Below the pieces are notes generated by a model, which saw only the letters and a list, made by a program, of their open reading frames with translations, ran no database searches and had not been told where the DNA came from. DNA of 64,000 bases from Fuerstiella sp. GTDB taxonomy: Bacteria > Planctomycetota > Planctomycetia > Planctomycetales > Planctomycetaceae. This document shows, piece by piece, positions 62,025 through 64,000 of the stretch; the stretch's first letter is position 1; each line of letters begins with the position of its first letter. The DNA lies in assembly GCA_029245955.1 (NCBI GenBank), contig JAQWOH010000090.1:50732-114731 (forward strand). The letters are read 5' to 3'. The translations under genes and the position numbers were made by a program.

Positions 62025-63014
62025 GGGCTCAATTCGGGTAAACGGTTTGTCCTGACACAAGAACAATACTAGCAACTACTGCTATTCGCTGTGCAACGCC
62101 CAAGACGAGCGCTACCTACAACAAGGTGGTCCGTGCTCTTGTTTCCGGAGGGGCAAAGCCTCAGATCCGTCGATTTCAATCCTTAAGAAACATTCAGAGG
62201 ACCGGAGATCAACTCCACATCCGGCAACAAAACCAGCGACTGCTTTTCCAGAACCAGGCGTTCTGCAAGACGCTTCAAGCCCGTTCGCAGCAACACAGGG
62301 CATTATGGTATTCGACAGCGAATGTTGATTCGAGGCAAGGGCGACTGGTGAGACACGAACCACGCCCCGCTTCGGCCCAGAAAGATATCGATTCGTCAGA
62401 GGGGCCGCCATGATGCCGGACTTTTCCGTGTCGGTTGCCGGTGCAGCATTGCGGCGCATAAGCAGCAACGTTGTCGGCAAGATTCGTTGCATGAACCGAA
62501 ACCAGCCTGAAAACTCCTTTTGCACGACATCCGGAAACCCGAAATCTGAGCGAGGAAACTTGAATAAAGCCATTCCCTGGACATCCGTCGCTCACGCTCT
62601 GGGCGACCAAAGGTGTTGAAACCACCTGCAATCTTACGGGCACGCGCTGTCCAGTGCAGGCGCTGTCCAGTGCAGGCGCATCGGATAACAGCCTTTCACT
62701 CTTCATACGCCGAATTATTCAGGAGTCACATAACGCCGACAGTCATGTATTCTTAGAATATACGAAAACTGAGCGGCGACGTCACTGTTCGCGCTTTGGC
62801 TGACAGTGAATTGGAGTTTGGTGCCACGCGGTTCACCGCCCCTGGTTCCCATTAACCGACGATGCTATTATGGCTGGCAGAAGACTGTCAACGTCTTCGG
62901 TGTGACCGAGCCGTTCTCGGCCTCTCCATCGTCAACTGCGCTTCCTGCATGCAAACATTCCGGACAGAGCGACGCGTGTACGCGGTCCGGGTCACTTACC
63001 GAGTCGAATTCGTC
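62025..63014. other. Intergenic region of about 1 kb
   Basis: No supported gene lies between the divergent FG-GAP and NYN genes. Frames of up to 153 codons are motif-free. The region contains a 16-bp tandem duplication (listed separately). Confidence 0.5.
62645..62676. repeat. 16-bp tandem duplication
   Basis: CGCTGTCCAGTGCAGG is repeated head to tail at 62645-62660 and 62661-62676, followed by CG. It is intergenic and most likely a replication-slippage duplication. Confidence 0.9.
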
Positions 63015-63494
63015 ATGGACAAACTCGCCATTTTTGTGGATGTGCAGAACGTCTTCTACACCGTTAAAGATAGTTTCGGATGTCACTTCAACTACACCGA
63101 GTTTTGGGATGAGGTGACCGAGGGGCGAGAGGTTGTCCACGCTTTTGCGTATGCAATTGACCGTCAAGATCCAAAACAGGTGGGGTTTCAACAGATCCTC
63201 AGAAACATTGGATTTGAGGTAAAGCTCAAACCCTTCATCCAAAGACGTGATGGCTCCGCAAAAGGAGACTGGGACGTTGGCATCACCCTGGATATGATTG
63301 AAGTGGCCCCCAACATTGACGTTGCTGTCCTGGTATCAGGCGACGGCGATTTTGATTTGGTCGTGAACAGGCTTCGGGACAGTTACAGCGCGGATGTTGA
63401 AGTCTATGGCGCAAGAAAACTGACTGCTGCCAGTCTCATCCAGGCGGCAACTCGATTTATACCAATCGAAGGACGGCTGTTACTGTCCAGGTAG
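63015..63494 (+). CDS. NYN-domain (LabA/DUF88-like) protein
   Basis: PIN-like NYN-domain protein of the LabA/DUF88 group (159 residues). Motifs are LAIFVDVQNVFYTVKD (first acidic site), VVHAFAYAIDRQ, KGDWDVGITLDMIEVAPNIDVAVLVSGDGDFDLVVNRLRD (second Asp cluster) and VEVYGARKLTAASLIQAATRFIPI. The Asp residues form the metal site of predicted RNases in this family. The start ATG 63015 matches the usual MDKLAIFVDVQN opening; the frame is open 51 codons upstream. A pair of hairpin repeats lies just after the stop. Confidence 0.9.
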   Translation: MDKLAIFVDVQNVFYTVKDSFGCHFNYTEFWDEVTEGREVVHAFAYAIDRQDPKQVGFQQILRNIGFEVKLKPFIQRRDGSAKGDWDVGITLDMIEVAPNIDVAVLVSGDGDFDLVVNRLRDSYSADVEVYGARKLTAASLIQAATRFIPIEGRLLLSR

Positions 63495-63507
63495 ATTCAG
63501 CCGAGTC

Positions 63508-63673
63508 GGGTCCGCTGTGCGGACCACGTTTGGTTCTGCCACTTCACCAGGTGAGATCGCGACGCACTTGGGTGCTGGTCGATCTGCCATGCCTGTCGTG
63601 TTCGACGCGTGCCCATGACCGGCGGTAACTTCGCGGTGGTTGAGGCTCACTGGATGGTCCGCACAGCGGACCC
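63508..63673. repeat. Pair of REP-like hairpin repeats in inverted orientation
   Basis: GGGTCCGCTGTGCGGACCA (63508-63526) and its exact reverse complement (63655-63673) flank 128 bp. Each copy is itself a hairpin (GGTCCGC, TGT, GCGGACC). The arrangement matches paired REP elements of the BIME type. They lie between the NYN gene and the partial Ala-rich gene. Confidence 0.75.
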
Positions 63674-63708
63674 TGCGTGTACTGATTGCTGAAACCCCGA
63701 TCCCCGAT

Positions 63709-64000
63709 GTGCCAGCGTCGATTCGAGCCGACATTCTGGCGGAAGTCACAGCGGCCATTGCAGATGCTCAGTCGCAGCGAGCTCAGACGGCCAATGATAT
63801 CGCCGACATGAAGACTGACTTCGCGACAGCTCGCGGTGAAGCAGCGGACGGCATTGCTGAAATGAAGGCGGACGTTGCCACAGCGGTGGATGAAGCTCGC
63901 ACCGCCGCGGGAGTGGCTCTGGCGGCCGAGAAGAACACGGCGACTCAGGCACTGTCAGCACAAACGGCCAGTTTGAAGGCTGAGCTTGCCGAACTGGTCG
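63709..64000 (+). CDS. Partial gene for an Ala-rich coiled-coil protein
   Basis: The frame from GTG 63709 runs open to the right edge and reads VPASIRADILAEVTAAIADAQ followed by repeats ending NDIADMKTDFATA, DGIAEMKADVATAV, and LSAQTASLKAELAELV. The heptad-like, Ala/Glu/Lys-rich composition predicts a long coiled coil. The start is uncertain: TTG 63640 and CTG 63673 or 63682 are in frame upstream, while a TGA at about 63616 sets the limit. The function cannot be judged from the visible part. Confidence 0.6.
   Translation, partial: MPASIRADILAEVTAAIADAQSQRAQTANDIADMKTDFATARGEAADGIAEMKADVATAVDEARTAAGVALAAEKNTATQALSAQTASLKAELAELV

Noticed and set aside
62112..62573. Minus-strand frame of 153 codons downstream of the FG-GAP gene start region.
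   Set aside because: No signal peptide or domain, and short competing frames on both strands have similar quality.
1..64000. Search for tRNA, rRNA, CRISPR arrays, insertion sequences and integrase or attachment sites.
   Set aside because: I found no cloverleaf-like segments, no regularly spaced repeats, and no transposase or integrase motifs by eye. A covariance-model and IS search would be needed to be sure.

Overview
The window reads as the chromosome of a marine-type planctomycete (Planctomycetota). The evidence is a DUF1592/DUF1552 gene pair with CxxCH haem motifs, secreted sulfatase, FG-GAP and PQQ-propeller proteins, a giant extracellular protein with the LETRTLLAG leader typical of this phylum, a DUF5117-type zinc metalloprotease, and a COG2509-type FAD dehydrogenase. 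Gene order is loose, with short operons and many intergenic stretches of 0.3-1.3 kb. I see no rRNA, tRNA, CRISPR array, insertion sequence or phage module.

Layout. 0-4.7 kb: a GYF-like membrane protein and a peroxiredoxin-like protein, a small Sm-like protein, hisC, a DUF2293/DUF1653 pair, and a small metal-binding lipoprotein whose two metal-ligand cysteines are both TGA codons. 5.2-10.9 kb (minus): TerC-family protein, xseA, an MfnD-like ATP-grasp ligase, murD and an LRR lipoprotein. 11.9-23.7 kb (plus): sialidase-like protein, large zinc metalloprotease, GT39-like membrane protein, MFS symporter, FAD dehydrogenase, M28 peptidase and an OleB-like hydrolase. 23.7-42.1 kb (minus): a split NosR-like electron-transfer pair (FMN lipoprotein plus NapH/NapG-type polyferredoxin), fmt, the extracellular cyclophilin-DsbA protein, the DUF1592/DUF1552 pair, an isochorismatase-like hydrolase, a MetE-like methyltransferase, a LicC/PntC-like nucleotidyltransferase and an OPA-type transporter. 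42.4-54.5 kb (plus): sulfatase, amidohydrolase, HlyD-like adaptor, lepA, an M24 peptidase, an esterase pseudogene (minus), a YpsA-like Moco carrier and ettA. 54.7-64 kb: GNAT, a DUF6868-like membrane protein, a His-rich coiled-coil protein, a secreted esterase, DoxX, PQQ and FG-GAP proteins, a LabA-like NYN protein and the start of an Ala-rich coiled-coil gene.

The most notable element is at 4327-4674. It is a complete HMA-domain lipoprotein gene with a strong ribosome binding site, a downstream intrinsic terminator, and in-frame TGA codons exactly where the two metal-binding cysteines belong. A perfect 9-bp stem with a 10-nt loop starts at the second TGA. I read this as a candidate double-selenocysteine (UxxxU) metal-binding protein with a bacterial SECIS element. 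The second most notable is an extracellular foldase-like fusion in which a DsbA-like domain appears to be inserted inside a cadherin-like repeat, downstream of a cyclophilin domain (29635-32400).

All domain and family names come from reading translated sequence and motifs by eye. No database search was run.
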